From assembly GCA_963824905.1 (NCBI GenBank), contig CAWGRH010000003.1, positions 62,001 to 126,000 of the forward strand: DNA of 64,000 nucleotides. The letters run 5' to 3'. A model generated the notes under the pieces. That model did no database searches, was not told the DNA's origin, and was given only the letters and a program-made list of their open reading frames with translations. This DNA is from JAJPKK01 sp963824905 (GTDB lineage Bacteria > Pseudomonadota > Alphaproteobacteria > Rhizobiales > Xanthobacteraceae). Shown piece after piece: positions 16,058 to 25,774 of this stretch. Positions within the stretch are counted from its first letter, which is position 1, and the number at the start of each line of letters is the position of its first letter. Position numbers and translations under genes: made by a program.

Positions 16058-17002
16058 ATGACGGACGCCTTCAATCGGCGCGACGTGTTGTCGATGATGT
16101 CCGCCGCGGCAGCGGCCGGCGTGGCGGGAGCGCAGCCGGCACAGGCCCAGGTCAGCGTGCCGTGGTCGACCGGCACGGAGATCGCCAAGACCAAGGCGCC
16201 GGCGAACGCGACCGACTGCCATCACCACATCTATTCCTCGCGCTTCAAGGTCGATCCGACCTCGGTGCTGCGGCCGGGCGATGCCTCCGTCGCCGACTAT
16301 CACCTGCTGCAGAAGCGGACCGGCACGTCGCGCAACGTCGTCGTGCAGCCCTCGACCTACGGCGTGTTCAACGACGGCCTCGTCGAGGCGCTCGGCGAGT
16401 TCGGGCCGACCGCGCGCGGCGTCGCCGTGGTCAACACCAGCGTCACCGATGACGAGCTCAAGCGCCTCGACGCCGCCCGCGTGCGCGGCATCCGCTTCAA
16501 TCTCGCGACCGGCGGCGCGACCTCCGTCGACATGATCGAGCCGCTGGCGAAGCGCATCGCGCCGCTCGGCTGGCACATCCAGATGAACTGCGTCGCCGCG
16601 GTGACGGTCGACAACAAGGACTTGTTCAACCGCCTGCCCTGCCCGATCGTTTGGGACCATCTCGCGCACGTGCCGGAGCCGGTCGGCGTCGCGCACCCGG
16701 TGTTCGGCGTCGTCGCCGACCTGCTGCACAAGGGCAAAGCCTGGGTGAAGCTCTCCGGCGCCTATGCCGACACCAAGGTCGGGCCGCCGACCTATTCCGA
16801 CGCGACCGCGGTGGCGCAGGCCTACGTCAAGGAGGCACCCGAGCGGCTGGTGTGGGGCAGCGACTGGCCGCATCCCTCGGAGCGGACCGACAAGCCCGAC
16901 GACGCGCTGCTGTTCGACCTGCTCGCCGTCTGGGTGCCGAACGAGGCGATGCGCAATCGCATCCTGGTCGACAATGCGGCTAAGCTCTACGGATTTTCGT
17001 GA
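16058..17002 (+). CDS. Tat-exported amidohydrolase (PF04909-type, PDC-lactonase-like)
   Basis: 314 residues. The N-terminus NRRDVLSMMSAAAAAGVAGA is a twin-arginine signal. The metal-dependent TIM-barrel hydrolase signatures are DCHHHIY near residue 52, KRIAPLGWHIQ, VWDHLAHVP and VWGSDWPHPS near residue 265, which carries the catalytic Asp. The closest known type is 2-pyrone-4,6-dicarboxylate lactonase and related lactone or amide hydrolases of aromatic degradation. ATG 16058 follows AGGGAGGAGCAC. The Vgb-like gene just upstream faces the same way, though a repeat separates them. Confidence 0.8.
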   Translation: MTDAFNRRDVLSMMSAAAAAGVAGAQPAQAQVSVPWSTGTEIAKTKAPANATDCHHHIYSSRFKVDPTSVLRPGDASVADYHLLQKRTGTSRNVVVQPSTYGVFNDGLVEALGEFGPTARGVAVVNTSVTDDELKRLDAARVRGIRFNLATGGATSVDMIEPLAKRIAPLGWHIQMNCVAAVTVDNKDLFNRLPCPIVWDHLAHVPEPVGVAHPVFGVVADLLHKGKAWVKLSGAYADTKVGPPTYSDATAVAQAYVKEAPERLVWGSDWPHPSERTDKPDDALLFDLLAVWVPNEAMRNRILVDNAAKLYGFS

Positions 17003-17049
17003 CGGGCGACGAAGCGGCGAAGCAATTGCGCCCGACGGTTCCACGGAGT

Positions 17050-17139
17050 CGTCATGGCCGGGCTTGACCCGGCCATCCCGCTTAAGGAGGCACGGCCGTG
17101 CCACATGATCGGGATCGCCGGGTCAAGCCTGACCGACGG
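17050..17139. repeat. Paired-arm intergenic repeat, family B copy
   Basis: GTCATGGCCGGGCTTGACCC at the left, GATCGCCGGGTCAAGCCTGA at the right; same family as 6867-6957. Confidence 0.8.
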
Positions 17140-17162
17140 ATGGGTTGATGTTCACGCAGGCT

Positions 17163-18664
17163 CTACCGGACCACCTTCGCGCTCAGCGTGCGCGCCACCG
17201 CGTCCCGCCATAGCGCGATCTTACGTGCGCGCGTCGCGCTGTCCATGGCGGCGGTGAAACGCCGGTCGAGCGCCCAGCGCTCGGCGAACGCCGCCGGCTG
17301 CGGATAGAGGCCGGACTGCAGCCCGGCGAGATACGCGGCGCCGAGCGCCGTGGTTTCCCGGATCACCGGACGATCCACCGGCGCGTCGAGAATGTCGGCG
17401 AGCCGCTGCATGGTCCAGTCGGACGCCGCCATGCCGCCGTCGACGCGCAGCACGACGTCGGGCGTGGCGCCGTAATCGGAGCGCATCGCGGCGAGGAGAT
17501 CGAGCGTCTGAAAAGCAGACGCTTTCGAGCACGGCCCGCGCGAGCTCGTTCGGCCCGGTGGCAAGCGTGAGGCCGAACAGCGCGCCGCGCGCCTCGGCAT
17601 CCCAGTGCGGCGCGCCGAGGCCGACGAAGGCCGGCACCAGCACCACGTCTTGCGTGGGATCGGCAAGCGCTGCCATCGCGCCGGCCGCTTCTGAAGAGGG
17701 CACCAGCGCCAAGCGATCGCGCAGCCACTGCACCGCGGCACCGGCGATGAAGATCGCGCCCTCGAGGCCGTACACCGTCTCGCCGCCGAGCCGATAGGCG
17801 ATGGTCGAGAGCAGGCGGTTCCCCGAGGCGACCACGGTCTTTCCGGTGTTGAGAATGGCGAAGGTGCCGGTGCCGTAGGTCGCCTTCATCATGCCGGGCG
17901 CAAAGCAGGCCTGGCCGACGAGCGCCGCCTGCTGGTCGCCGGCAATGCCGCGGATCGGGATCGGCGCGCCGAATAGCTCCGGCACGGTGGCGCCGTACTC
18001 CGCGGCGCAGTCGCGCACCTCGGGAAGGATCGCGCGCGGGACGCCGAACAGCGCGCAGCAGCGCGTCGCTCCAGTCGTTCGTGTGAATGTCGTAGAGCGC
18101 GGTGCGCGAGGCGTTGGTCGCGTCGGTCGCATGCACCGCGCCGCCGGTGAGCCGCCACAACAGCCAGGTGTCGACGGTGCCGAACGCGAGCGCGCCGGCT
18201 TCCGCCTTGGCGCGCGCGCCGGGCACGTGGTCGAGCAGCCACGCGATCTTGGAGGCCGAGAAATAGGGATCGAGCAGCAGGCCGGTGCGCTCGGCGACCA
18301 GCGCCTCGTAGCCCTTGTCCTTCAGCGCCCGGCACATCTGCGCGGTGCGCCGGTCCTGCCACACGATGGCGCGGTGGAGCGGCCGGCCGCTGGCGCGGTC
18401 CCAGATGATTACCGTCTCGCGCTGATTGGCGATGCCGATCGCTGCGATGTCGCGCACCGCGACGCCGGCCTCGGCGATGGCCGCACGGCAGGTCGCGATC
18501 ACGCTCTGCCAGAGGTCCTCCGGCTCGTGCTCGACCCAGCCGGACGCCGGATAGTGCTGCGGAAATTCTTCCTGGGCCAGCGCCGCAATCGTGAAGTCGT
18601 CGCGAAAGAGGATGGCGCGCGAGGAGGTCGTCCCCTGGTCGATGGCGAGAATGTGCGTCGTCAT
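17163..18664 (-). CDS. glpK: Glycerol kinase (frame broken near 18060 and 17515)
   Basis: Phosphorylates glycerol to glycerol-3-phosphate with ATP; FGGY family. The start MTTHILAIDQGTTSSRAILF is the canonical N-terminal nucleotide site. QDRRTAQMC, DTWLLWRLTGG and NASRTALYDI follow. After a frame change near 18060 comes FGVPRAILPEVRDCA, then GDQQAALVGQACF and KATYGTGTF. After another near 17515 come LLAAMRSDYG and LRVDGGMAASDW. Removing one base at 18060 and one T from TTTT at 17515 gives one protein of about 500 residues. ATG 18664 follows GGGGAAGAC. No glpF or glpD is adjacent. Confidence 0.9.
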
Positions 18665-18756
18665 GTCTTCCCCGCGGACGATCGCCGCGGCGAACACGCC
18701 CGCCCGGGAGAGAGCCGCGACGCCTCAGCGCCGCCCGTTATGCCACAAGGCGGTCA

Positions 18757-18906
18757 TCAGCGCTGCGGCGGCGTCGGATTGAGCGCGGGGCGCTGCGTGC
18801 GCACCTCGTCCGGTTTGGCTTGCGCCGGAGCTTTGCACTCGGCGATCATGAGATCGCACGTCTCGTCGAACATCGCGAAAGGCAGATACCAGAGCAGGAT
18901 ATTCAT
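18757..18906 (-). CDS. Small hydrophobic-start protein (49 aa)
   Basis: MNILLWYLPFAMFDETCDLM forms a short hydrophobic segment followed by a hydrophilic Pro-rich tail. GGAGG lies six bases before ATG 18906, an excellent ribosome site. I recall similar short proteins beginning MN-LLWYLPFAMF in Bradyrhizobium-like genomes, but no function is known. Could be a membrane-associated microprotein. Confidence 0.5.
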   Translation of the reverse strand: MNILLWYLPFAMFDETCDLMIAECKAPAQAKPDEVRTQRPALNPTPPQR

Positions 18907-19330
18907 GGCGTCCTCCGTGTGGTGCCCGCGTCCGACCTGCAATGCAGGAGTGGCGCGATCCGATGCGGCCGGTGTCGCACGACGCGGGGAGGACATCTGT
19001 GACGACTGTCACGCGGGATCTGTAGCCGGGGACCGGCCGCCAAAGCTCGTCGTCATCACCGGGCCGTGCCGGCGACCATCGCGACAAGGCCGCCGCCCGT
19101 CAGCCGTGCCGCTGCGGGAGTGGAACCGATTGCGATGCACAATAACGCGCGAAGGAACGCACTATTGATCGCGGTCGATTTAGCGGCCAGACTCGTCCTG
19201 ACGTGATAGCTTTCGGTTCGAGATCACATGGATTATCCGCCGCAGCGACGGATAGCCGAGCTACGTTCCACTGGTACGCCACGCTGACCGAGGCATAGCG
19301 AGAGCAGCGTGCCGCGAGCGGGATCAAGAC
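18907..19330. other. Intergenic region before glk
   Basis: No gene supported here. A degenerate family B-like arm occurs around 19046-19082, and TATCCG (19234-19239) with CGGATA (19249-19254) makes a small dyad that could be an operator for the glk-pfkB pair. Confidence 0.35.
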
Positions 19331-20279
19331 GTGAAGCGCACATTGCTCGCAGACGTCGGCGGCACCACCGTGCGCTTTGCGGTCCTCGATCGCGATGGCG
19401 TCGGCCCGATCGAGCACACTGCGGTTTCCGGCCATCCCTCGCTCGAGAGCGCCATCGCCGCGTTCGTCGAGAAACAGCCGGGTCCCGTCGACGGCGCGGT
19501 GCTCGGCGTGGCCGGCCCGGTGATAGGTGGGCGTTGCTTTATTACCAACAGCCGCTGGTTGGCCGCCGTCGATAAGCTGCGCGGCGCCTTCGGCTTCGCG
19601 TCGGTGATCCTCGTCAACGACTTCGAAACGATCGCGTGGGCCCTGCCGAATTTGCGCGCGCACGACATCCGGGTCCTCGCCGGGGGCGAAGCCGTGAACG
19701 GCGAGCCCATGGCGGTGATCGGCCCCGGCACCGGTCTCGGCATGGCGGGGCTTCTCCGCGACGGCAATGCGACATTCGTCGCCACTGAAGGCGGCCATGC
19801 GACACTGCCCGGCACGAACCCCCGCGAGGATGCCGTCGTCGCGCATTTGCGGACCCGGTTCGGCCACGCGTCGGCCGAGCGCGCGCTGTCCGGGCCGGGG
19901 CTCGAGAACCTCTATACCGCGATCGCCGCCATCGATCAGATTCGGCTCCCTGCACCGCAGCGCCGCGGAGATCACCCGGCTCGCACTCGATCGCAGCTGC
20001 GCGACCTGCGTGGCGGCCGTCGACATGTTCTGCGCCCTGCTCGGCACGGTCGCCGGCAATCTTGCCCTGACGTTGAGCGCCCGTGGCGGCGTCTATATCG
20101 CCGGCGGCATCGTCCCGCGTCTCATCGATCATCTCGCAGAGTCGGAATTTCGCGCGCGCTTCGTCGCCAAGGGACGGTTCCGCGAATACCTCGAGACCAT
20201 CCCGATCACGGTGATCATCAATCCGGACGTGGCGTTCCTCGGCCTCCAAGCCCTTGCCGGCACGGCGCGCGCCCGATGA
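19331..20279 (+). CDS. glk: Glucokinase (frame broken near 19945)
   Basis: ATP-dependent phosphorylation of glucose; bacterial Glk family (PF02685). LLADVGGTTVRFAVL is the N-terminal phosphate-binding loop, ILVNDFETIAWALP holds the catalytic Asp, and VIGPGTGLGMAGLL and TEGGHATL are family blocks. After a frame change near 19945 the protein continues RSAAEITRLALD and GGVYIAGGIVPRL. Removing one base restores the frame. The stop overlaps the next start (ATGA, 20276-20279), so it is translationally coupled to the sugar kinase that follows. Confidence 0.85.
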
Positions 20280-21214
20280 GCCGCGTACTCACGCTGACGC
20301 CCAATCCTTCGATCGACACCTCGACGTCGGTCGAGCGGATCGTGCCCGTCGACAAGTTGCGCTGTGCGCCCGCGCGGCGGCATGCCGGCGGCGGCGGCAT
20401 CAATGTCGCGCGCGTCATTCACCGTCTCGGCAGTGAGGTGACGGCGGTCTATCCGCGCGGCGGCGATACCGGCGAGTTGCTGTCACAGCTGGTCGCGCGA
20501 GAAGGCATCGCCAGCGAGACCTCACAGACTCGCGCGGACACGCGGGAGGATTTCTCCGTCTACGAGACCGCGAGCGCAAAGCAGTTCCGCTTCGTGCTTC
20601 CGGGCCCTGCAGTCGGCGAGGCGGAGTGGCGCGCCTGCCTCAACGTGTTCAGGCATCGCTCTCCTCCGCCCGAATTCGTCATTGCCAGCGGCAGCCTTCC
20701 GCCCGGCGCTCCGACCGACTTCTACGCGCGCGCCTGCCGCATTGCGAAATCCTGGGACGCGAAATTCATATTGGACACCACAGGCCCGGGGCTGGAGGCG
20801 GCACTTGCCGAAGGCGTGTATCTCATCAAGCCGAACCTGCCCGAATTGCGTGACCTGCTGGGCGAGCCGATGGAAGGGGAAGCGGACTGGGTGCGTGCCT
20901 GCGTCTCCCTGGTGAACAGCGGGCGGGTCGAAGTCGTCGCGCTCTCCCTCGGTCATCGCGGCGCGCTCCTCGTCGAGCGCGACCGCGTGCTGCGCGCGCA
21001 ACCTCTGCCGATCAAGGCGATGAGCGCGGTCGGCGCCGGCGACAGTTTTCTCGGCGGACTGGTGTGGAGCCTCGCGGCGGGGCGCGATCTCGAAAGCGCG
21101 TTTCGCGTGGCGGTCGCCGCGGGCGCGTCGGCATTGCTGCGCCCCGGCACCGATCTCGCTCGCCCCGAAGACACCCACCGCCTCACCGGCGAGGTCGTGG
21201 TGACGACACTGTGA
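20276..21214 (+). CDS. PfkB-family hexose kinase (1-phosphofructokinase-like)
   Basis: 312 residues. LTPNPSIDTSTSVERIVP is the start typical of the FruK/PfkB/LacC group, GGGGINVARVIHRLG binds the sugar, and GAGDSFLGGLVWSL near the C-terminus carries the catalytic Asp and anion hole. It phosphorylates fructose-1-phosphate, fructose-6-phosphate or tagatose-6-phosphate; which one cannot be decided from sequence. Coupled to glk by a four-base overlap, so the two probably feed upper glycolysis together. Confidence 0.85.
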   Translation: MSRVLTLTPNPSIDTSTSVERIVPVDKLRCAPARRHAGGGGINVARVIHRLGSEVTAVYPRGGDTGELLSQLVAREGIASETSQTRADTREDFSVYETASAKQFRFVLPGPAVGEAEWRACLNVFRHRSPPPEFVIASGSLPPGAPTDFYARACRIAKSWDAKFILDTTGPGLEAALAEGVYLIKPNLPELRDLLGEPMEGEADWVRACVSLVNSGRVEVVALSLGHRGALLVERDRVLRAQPLPIKAMSAVGAGDSFLGGLVWSLAAGRDLESAFRVAVAAGASALLRPGTDLARPEDTHRLTGEVVVTTL

Positions 21215-21368
21215 TGACGGACGACACGCCGCCGATCGCTCGGAATTTGCGCAAAGTCGCAGCGGATTTGACTGGAGCCACAAGAAACGATTTCTAATCT
21301 AGGCTGATCGCCCGTGCGCGTCGGCGGCGCGCGACGGCCGCAATGGGCAGGGGTCAACGGAGGTGAAC

Positions 21369-21824
21369 ATGCTGCTCAGGTCGAGCGCCTTTTCCGATGG
21401 TGGTGCGATGCCGCAGCGTTGCACCTGCGCAGGCGAAGACCTCTCGCCGCCGCTGCAATGGAGCGGGCCACCGGAAGGCGCGCGCAGCTTCGTCTTGCTT
21501 TGCGACGACCTCGATGCGCCGATCGGCATTTGGCACCACTGGGCGGTCTACGACATCCCAATCGAGAGAATGGCGCTGCCCGAAGGCGCGGGAAGGGCGG
21601 GCCAGGCGGGGCTCCAGCAGGCGATCAACGATTTCGGCCGGCTGGGCTATGGCGGCCCCTGCCCGCCGCGCAGCGACGGACCGCACCACTATCACTTCCG
21701 ACTGTTTGCGGTCTCGACCGATCAGCTCAAGGTCCGCAAGAACCCGACGTGCCGCGACGTCGAACGCGAGGCGCGCAAACATCTGGTCGAGGAAGCGATC
21801 CTCATCGGCATTTACGAAAGGTGA
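21369..21824 (+). CDS. YbhB/YbcL family PEBP protein
   Basis: 151 residues of the phosphatidylethanolamine-binding/Raf-kinase-inhibitor-like fold. Signatures: CTCAGEDLSPPLQWSGPPEG, CDDLDAP, WHHWAVYDIP and YGGPCPP with HHYHFRLFAV. Bacterial members are of unclear function and may bind phosphorylated ligands or lipids. ATG 21369 lies five bases after GGAGG; an earlier GTG at 21363 would overlap that ribosome site. No signal peptide. Confidence 0.9.
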   Translation: MLLRSSAFSDGGAMPQRCTCAGEDLSPPLQWSGPPEGARSFVLLCDDLDAPIGIWHHWAVYDIPIERMALPEGAGRAGQAGLQQAINDFGRLGYGGPCPPRSDGPHHYHFRLFAVSTDQLKVRKNPTCRDVEREARKHLVEEAILIGIYER

Positions 21825-21862
21825 GCGCTTAGCCGCGAGCGTACTTGGCAGCAATCAAATGT

Positions 21863-21956
21863 GCGCTCATGGCCGGGCTTGCCCGGCCACCCCGATTAGA
21901 AACGCACCGCCGTGCCACATGATCGGGGTCGCCGGGACAAGCCCGGCAATGACGAC
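21863..21956. repeat. Paired-arm intergenic repeat, family B copy
   Basis: CTCATGGCCGGGCTTGCCCG at the left and GCCGGGACAAGCCCGGCAAT at the right; same family as 6867-6957. Confidence 0.8.
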
Positions 21957-21978
21957 GGGATGGGAAAACCGCCCGCCG

Positions 21979-22882
21979 TCACACGCCCATCTTGCCGGCG
22001 AAGTCCTCGAAATTCTTGCCGGCCACGTCGAAATTGCCCATCGGCGCGGATTCGCCGGTCCCAGGACCGCCTTCGCCGGGACGCCCTGCCCGCCCGGTGC
22101 GCATGCGCCCGGAAGCGCCCGTCTCGCCGGCACTCGATGGCTGCGATGCTTCAGGGCCGCCGTACGCCCGCCACCCCTGAGATGTCGCGGTGCGCTTCGC
22201 CGCACACATAGTCTTCGAGACGCACATCGTTGCGGAGCTTGTAGACGAAGCGCGCCTGCCAATCCTTCGTGTAGTATTCCGGGTCGTGGATGGTGATGAC
22301 GTCCTCGAGCTCCGTCGGGCTGACCTTGCGGATACGCTCGGTCGTCTTGAGCTCATCGGTGTGGGGCGCGCCGGTCGCGTCGAGGAAAGTCTTTTCATTG
22401 AAGCCCGCCGAATCGACGACGAGCGTGTCGCCTTCGAAATGGCCGACCGAATGGCCGTTGTAGTACGGGAAGGGAATAAGCTCCTCCTCGCTCGGCATCG
22501 GCTTGTCGAGCGCGACCACCCGGACCTGGTGATTGAGCTCGTGGACCATCGTCACCTGCCCCGGCGGCGCCTGGATAATATCGAACGGATAGGGCGTCGC
22601 GAGAACGCGCGGGAGCCCGTCGGGCACGCAGTATTTGCGCGCCGCGTCGATGACGGTGCCGCCCTTCAGGCCGGCCATGTTCTTCTCGTAAGCCGCCTTG
22701 CCCGCGGGTGTCAGAGGGAGCTCGCCGCCGCCGACGATCTGGATTTTGGGGTGATATTCGGTTGCCCAGTAGGTGCCGGAAATATCGGGTGCCTGGGCGA
22801 AGGCGGGGCCCGCCAGCAAGGCAGCCCCGAACACCGGGCCCAGCGAAGTTACGGCAGCGCGACGAAGACGCAGGTCGTCCAT
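21979..22882 (-). CDS. Secreted protein of unknown function, paralogue-like to 23545-24372 (frame broken near 22178)
   Basis: Signal peptide with cleavage after AFA-QA, then DISGTYWATEYHPKIQ, LPRVLATPYPFDII, PFPYYNGHSVGHFEGDTLVV and KTTERIRKVSP, beta-rich with no known catalytic motif. It shares the general plan of the gene at 23545-24372 (ISG-x-W start, GLPR/GMPRI, VGH/SIGRW, D-LVV/LEV). After a frame change near 22178 it ends in a Gly/Arg-rich tail and NFDVAGKNFEDFAGKMGV. Removing one G from GGGG repairs it. ATG 22882 follows GGGAGGGAC. Function not known. Confidence 0.65.
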
Positions 22883-22970
22883 GAAGTCCCTCCCGAGCTT
22901 TGTTAATTGACGCGACGCTCTTTCAAAAATTCTGCCACCGGCCGCAATCATAGTCCAGTACAGTACGCCG

Positions 22971-23450
22971 TTACAGGAGCCCGACAACATTTTGTACGAT
23001 GCGCTCCGGCCCCACCATGGGCGCGAACCGGCCCCGGACGCCCCCCGCCCGGTCGACCAGGAATTTGGTAAAATTCCATTTGATGCGCCTGCCCAAAAAT
23101 CCACCCTTCTGCTCTTTGAGCCAGCCATAGAGAGGGTGGGCGCCGCGCCCGTTCACCTCAATCTTCGCGAACAAGGGAAAGGTGACCGCGAAGCTCTGCC
23201 GGCAGAAGGCGCCAATCTCGGCATCGGTGCCCGGTTCCTGGTGGCCGAACTGGTCGCAGGGAAAGCCGAGGACCGCGAAGCCACGGTCCACGAAGGTCTC
23301 GTAAACGGTCTGCAATCCCCGGTATTGAGGGGTGAAGCCGCATTTCGACGCGACATTGACGATCAGCAGGACCTTGCCGCGAAATTCCGAGAGCGGACAC
23401 ATCTCGCCGGAATTGAGCCTCGCGCTGAAATCGTAAAGCGTGGTTTCCAT
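22971..23450 (-). CDS. Glutathione peroxidase
   Basis: 159 residues. Reduces hydrogen or lipid peroxides, in bacteria usually with thioredoxin as the electron donor. NVASKCGFTPQY holds the peroxidatic Cys37, LGFPCDQFGHQEPG is the second signature with its resolving-type Cys, and WNFTKFLVDRAG carries the catalytic Trp/Asn pair. ATG 23450. Cytoplasmic. It sits between two related secreted proteins but is separately spaced (about 90 bases on each side). Confidence 0.9.
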   Translation of the reverse strand: METTLYDFSARLNSGEMCPLSEFRGKVLLIVNVASKCGFTPQYRGLQTVYETFVDRGFAVLGFPCDQFGHQEPGTDAEIGAFCRQSFAVTFPLFAKIEVNGRGAHPLYGWLKEQKGGFLGRRIKWNFTKFLVDRAGGVRGRFAPMVGPERIVQNVVGLL

Positions 23451-23544
23451 CACGGTTTCGGGCCCGGCCCGGAGTATTCGTGGTCCGGCGGCGCCGAGCG
23501 GCGGCAGCACGGCTCCGTCGCAACCGATCGAGAATGGCGCGGCG

Positions 23545-24372
23545 TCATTTCTTGGACGACCTGAAATAGCGCAGATCCGGCGGCGCCTGATCCTTCTTCG
23601 CCGGCATCAGCAGCCCGTCGGCGCTGATGAAGTAGTTCTCGGTGCCGATGCGGATGTGCTGATTGTTCTCGGCGCAGTTCATCTCCACCCATGACGGCTG
23701 CGGGCTCTTGTTGCGCCGGTAGCTGCGCGCGACCGTCCATGGCTCGGTCAGCGCATGGTCGATGGTGGTGACGTCGTCGTGCAGCAGGTCCGGATCGGCC
23801 TTGTCGAGGTAGATGCGCTCCTTGACGACGGTCTCGTTGTCGCTGTGGAGCGGCAGGCCCGTGGTGTCGTAGGCGCGCGGTCCCTTGAAATTGCGGGTTT
23901 CGACTTCGAGGGTGTCGTAGCGGCCGTCGTTGTCGGTGTCGATCCACCGTCCGATCGAGTAGCCGTGGAAGGTCGGGTCTTCTTCTGCCGGCCAGCCGCG
24001 GCCGTCAGTGAAGATGCGGCGGTTGTCGTTGATGTGATCGATCAGGATGTAGGTCGTCTCCGCGGTGAGGACGATTTCCATCTGGGTGTAGTCGATCATG
24101 ATGCGCGGCATGCCGGGCGACAGGCACGCATAGGACGGCTCGGTGCCGTGGCCGCCGGCGGCCTGGTCGCGGAGATTGGCGTCGAAGATCAGCTGATACT
24201 CAGGGGTCAACGGCGGCTTTTGGTCGGAATTTCTCCAGTTCGCCGAGCCGACGCGCAACCACTGGCCCTTGAGATTCGGATACTTGGTTTCATCGAAGGC
24301 CACGGCCGCGGAGATCGTTCCGAGCAGGGCCGCGAGCGCGATCGAAACCGTCGAACAGCGCAATGTCATCAT
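23545..24372 (-). CDS. Secreted protein of unknown function
   Basis: 275 residues. Signal peptide (VSIALAALLGTISAAVA-FDE) followed by YPNLKGQWLRVGSANW, YACLSPGMPRIM, EIVLTAETTYILID, NDNRRIFTDGRGWP and FHGYSIGRWIDTDNDGRYDT, then an EMNCAENN block. These repeat the plan of the secreted protein at 21979-22882. This group is abundant in soil alpha- and gammaproteobacteria and is unassigned. Start ATG 24372, after GGAGGAAGC. Confidence 0.7.
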   Translation of the reverse strand: MMTLRCSTVSIALAALLGTISAAVAFDETKYPNLKGQWLRVGSANWRNSDQKPPLTPEYQLIFDANLRDQAAGGHGTEPSYACLSPGMPRIMIDYTQMEIVLTAETTYILIDHINDNRRIFTDGRGWPAEEDPTFHGYSIGRWIDTDNDGRYDTLEVETRNFKGPRAYDTTGLPLHSDNETVVKERIYLDKADPDLLHDDVTTIDHALTEPWTVARSYRRNKSPQPSWVEMNCAENNQHIRIGTENYFISADGLLMPAKKDQAPPDLRYFRSSKK

Positions 24373-24553
24373 GCTTCCTCCGTCATTTCGGCGCCACGCT
24401 ACAACAGCTTGCCGGTGCCGAGAAGGTTTGCGCAACGCAACAAGGGGGCTGCCACACGCGGCGGCGTCCCGCCAGCCACAGCTTTCCCGCGAAGGCCGAA
24501 CTTGGTATCGCTTGTCTCGATTGGCCGCGCCCAAAGCTACGGGAGAGAGCCCG

Positions 24554-25546
24554 ATGTCCACGCGACGCGCCTTCATTGCCACTGGCGCCGGTGCTGCGGC
24601 GGCGCTCTGCATCCCGCGTGCGCAGGCGCAGGTCGCGGGCCCGGTGATCCGCAAGCCGGTCCGCATCGTCGTCGGCTTCCCTGCGGGTGGCGGCACCGAC
24701 CTCATAGCGCGCATTCTCGCCGAGCGCCTGCGCGGCCCCTATGCGACGACGGTGCTCGTCGAGAACAAGCCGGGCGGCGCGGCGCGTGTCGCGATCGACG
24801 CCATCAAGAACGCCGAGCCTGACGGCAGCGAGATCCTGTTCACACCGGATTTCCCGATCACGGTCTATCCGCACAGCTTCCGTGCGCTGAGCTACGATCC
24901 ACCCCGCGACCTCGTGCCGGTGGCGCCGGTGGCCTCGGGTTCGCTCACCTACAATGTCGGTCCTGCAGTGCCCGACGGCGTCACCTCGCTCGCGGATTTC
25001 GTCGCGTGGTGCCGGGCCAATCCCGACAAGGCGCTTTATGCAACCACCGCGGCCGGAGGTACGCCGCACCTCGTCGGCGTGATGTTCGCTGCCGCGGCGG
25101 GCGTGAAGATGACGCCGGTGCATTATCGCGGCGGGGCCCCTGCCCTGCAGGATCTCGTCGGCGGTCACGTTCCCGCAAGCATCAATCCGATGAGCGAGGC
25201 CCTGACGGTCGCGCAGTCCGGCCGGCTGCGCATCCTCGCGGTGTCGAGCTCGCAGCGCTCGAAGTTCGTGCCCGACGTGCCGACCATCCGCGAGGCGGGA
25301 TATGACGTCGCGGTCGACACTTGGCTTGGCGCTTTCCTGCCCGCCAAAGCCTCGCCCGAGATCGTGCGGGCGCTCAGCGCCGCGATTGCCGACGCGGTCA
25401 AATCGCCGGAGATGGTGGAGAGCCTCGCCAAGATCGGCAGCGAGCCGCGGTTCCAGCCGCCCGACGCCTTCGCCGCGACGGTCGCCGCCGACACTGCCCG
25501 CTGGGGCCCCGTGGTGAAGGCCTCAGGGTTCGTCGCGGACGAGTAG
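24554..25546 (+). CDS. Bug/TctC-family tripartite tricarboxylate-type substrate receptor
   Basis: 330 residues. Tat-like signal MSTRRAFIATGAGAAAAL, then the hallmarks of the family: KPVRIVVGFPAGGGTDLIAR near residue 38, VENKPGGAARVAID, GSEILFTPDF and VPDVPTIREAGYDV. Such periplasmic proteins capture carboxylates, often for TctAB transporters; many are orphans as here, with no tctAB adjacent. ATG 24554 follows GGGAGAGAGCCCG. Ligand unknown. Confidence 0.9.
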   Translation: MSTRRAFIATGAGAAAALCIPRAQAQVAGPVIRKPVRIVVGFPAGGGTDLIARILAERLRGPYATTVLVENKPGGAARVAIDAIKNAEPDGSEILFTPDFPITVYPHSFRALSYDPPRDLVPVAPVASGSLTYNVGPAVPDGVTSLADFVAWCRANPDKALYATTAAGGTPHLVGVMFAAAAGVKMTPVHYRGGAPALQDLVGGHVPASINPMSEALTVAQSGRLRILAVSSSQRSKFVPDVPTIREAGYDVAVDTWLGAFLPAKASPEIVRALSAAIADAVKSPEMVESLAKIGSEPRFQPPDAFAATVAADTARWGPVVKASGFVADE

Positions 25547-25550
25547 GTAT

Positions 25551-25658
25551 TCTCTCCCTCCCCGTCTTCGGGGAGGGACGGGGTGGGGTTCTTTCTTCCT
25601 TGCTCGCTTCGCTCGCGGACCCCACCCTGCCCTCCCCGCCTTCGGGGAGGGAAAAGAG
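25551..25658. repeat. Paired-arm repeat, family D-like (CTCCCCGTCTTCGGGGAGGG)
   Basis: CCCTCCCCGTCTTCGGGGAG and CCTCCCCGCCTTCGGGGAGG are each hairpins and also pair with each other across about 70 bases. Directly follows the receptor gene stop (25546), so it may double as its terminator-like structure. Confidence 0.8.
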
Positions 25659-25774
25659 GTGCCCCCACGCCGCGCTATGCTGATTGCACCATGCGTCTCG
25701 CGCCATGCCTGCCATGCGGTGCCCGCCCGCCCATGCCGTGATAGAAGTCGCGCCCTACATTCAGTCGCCGGGCC

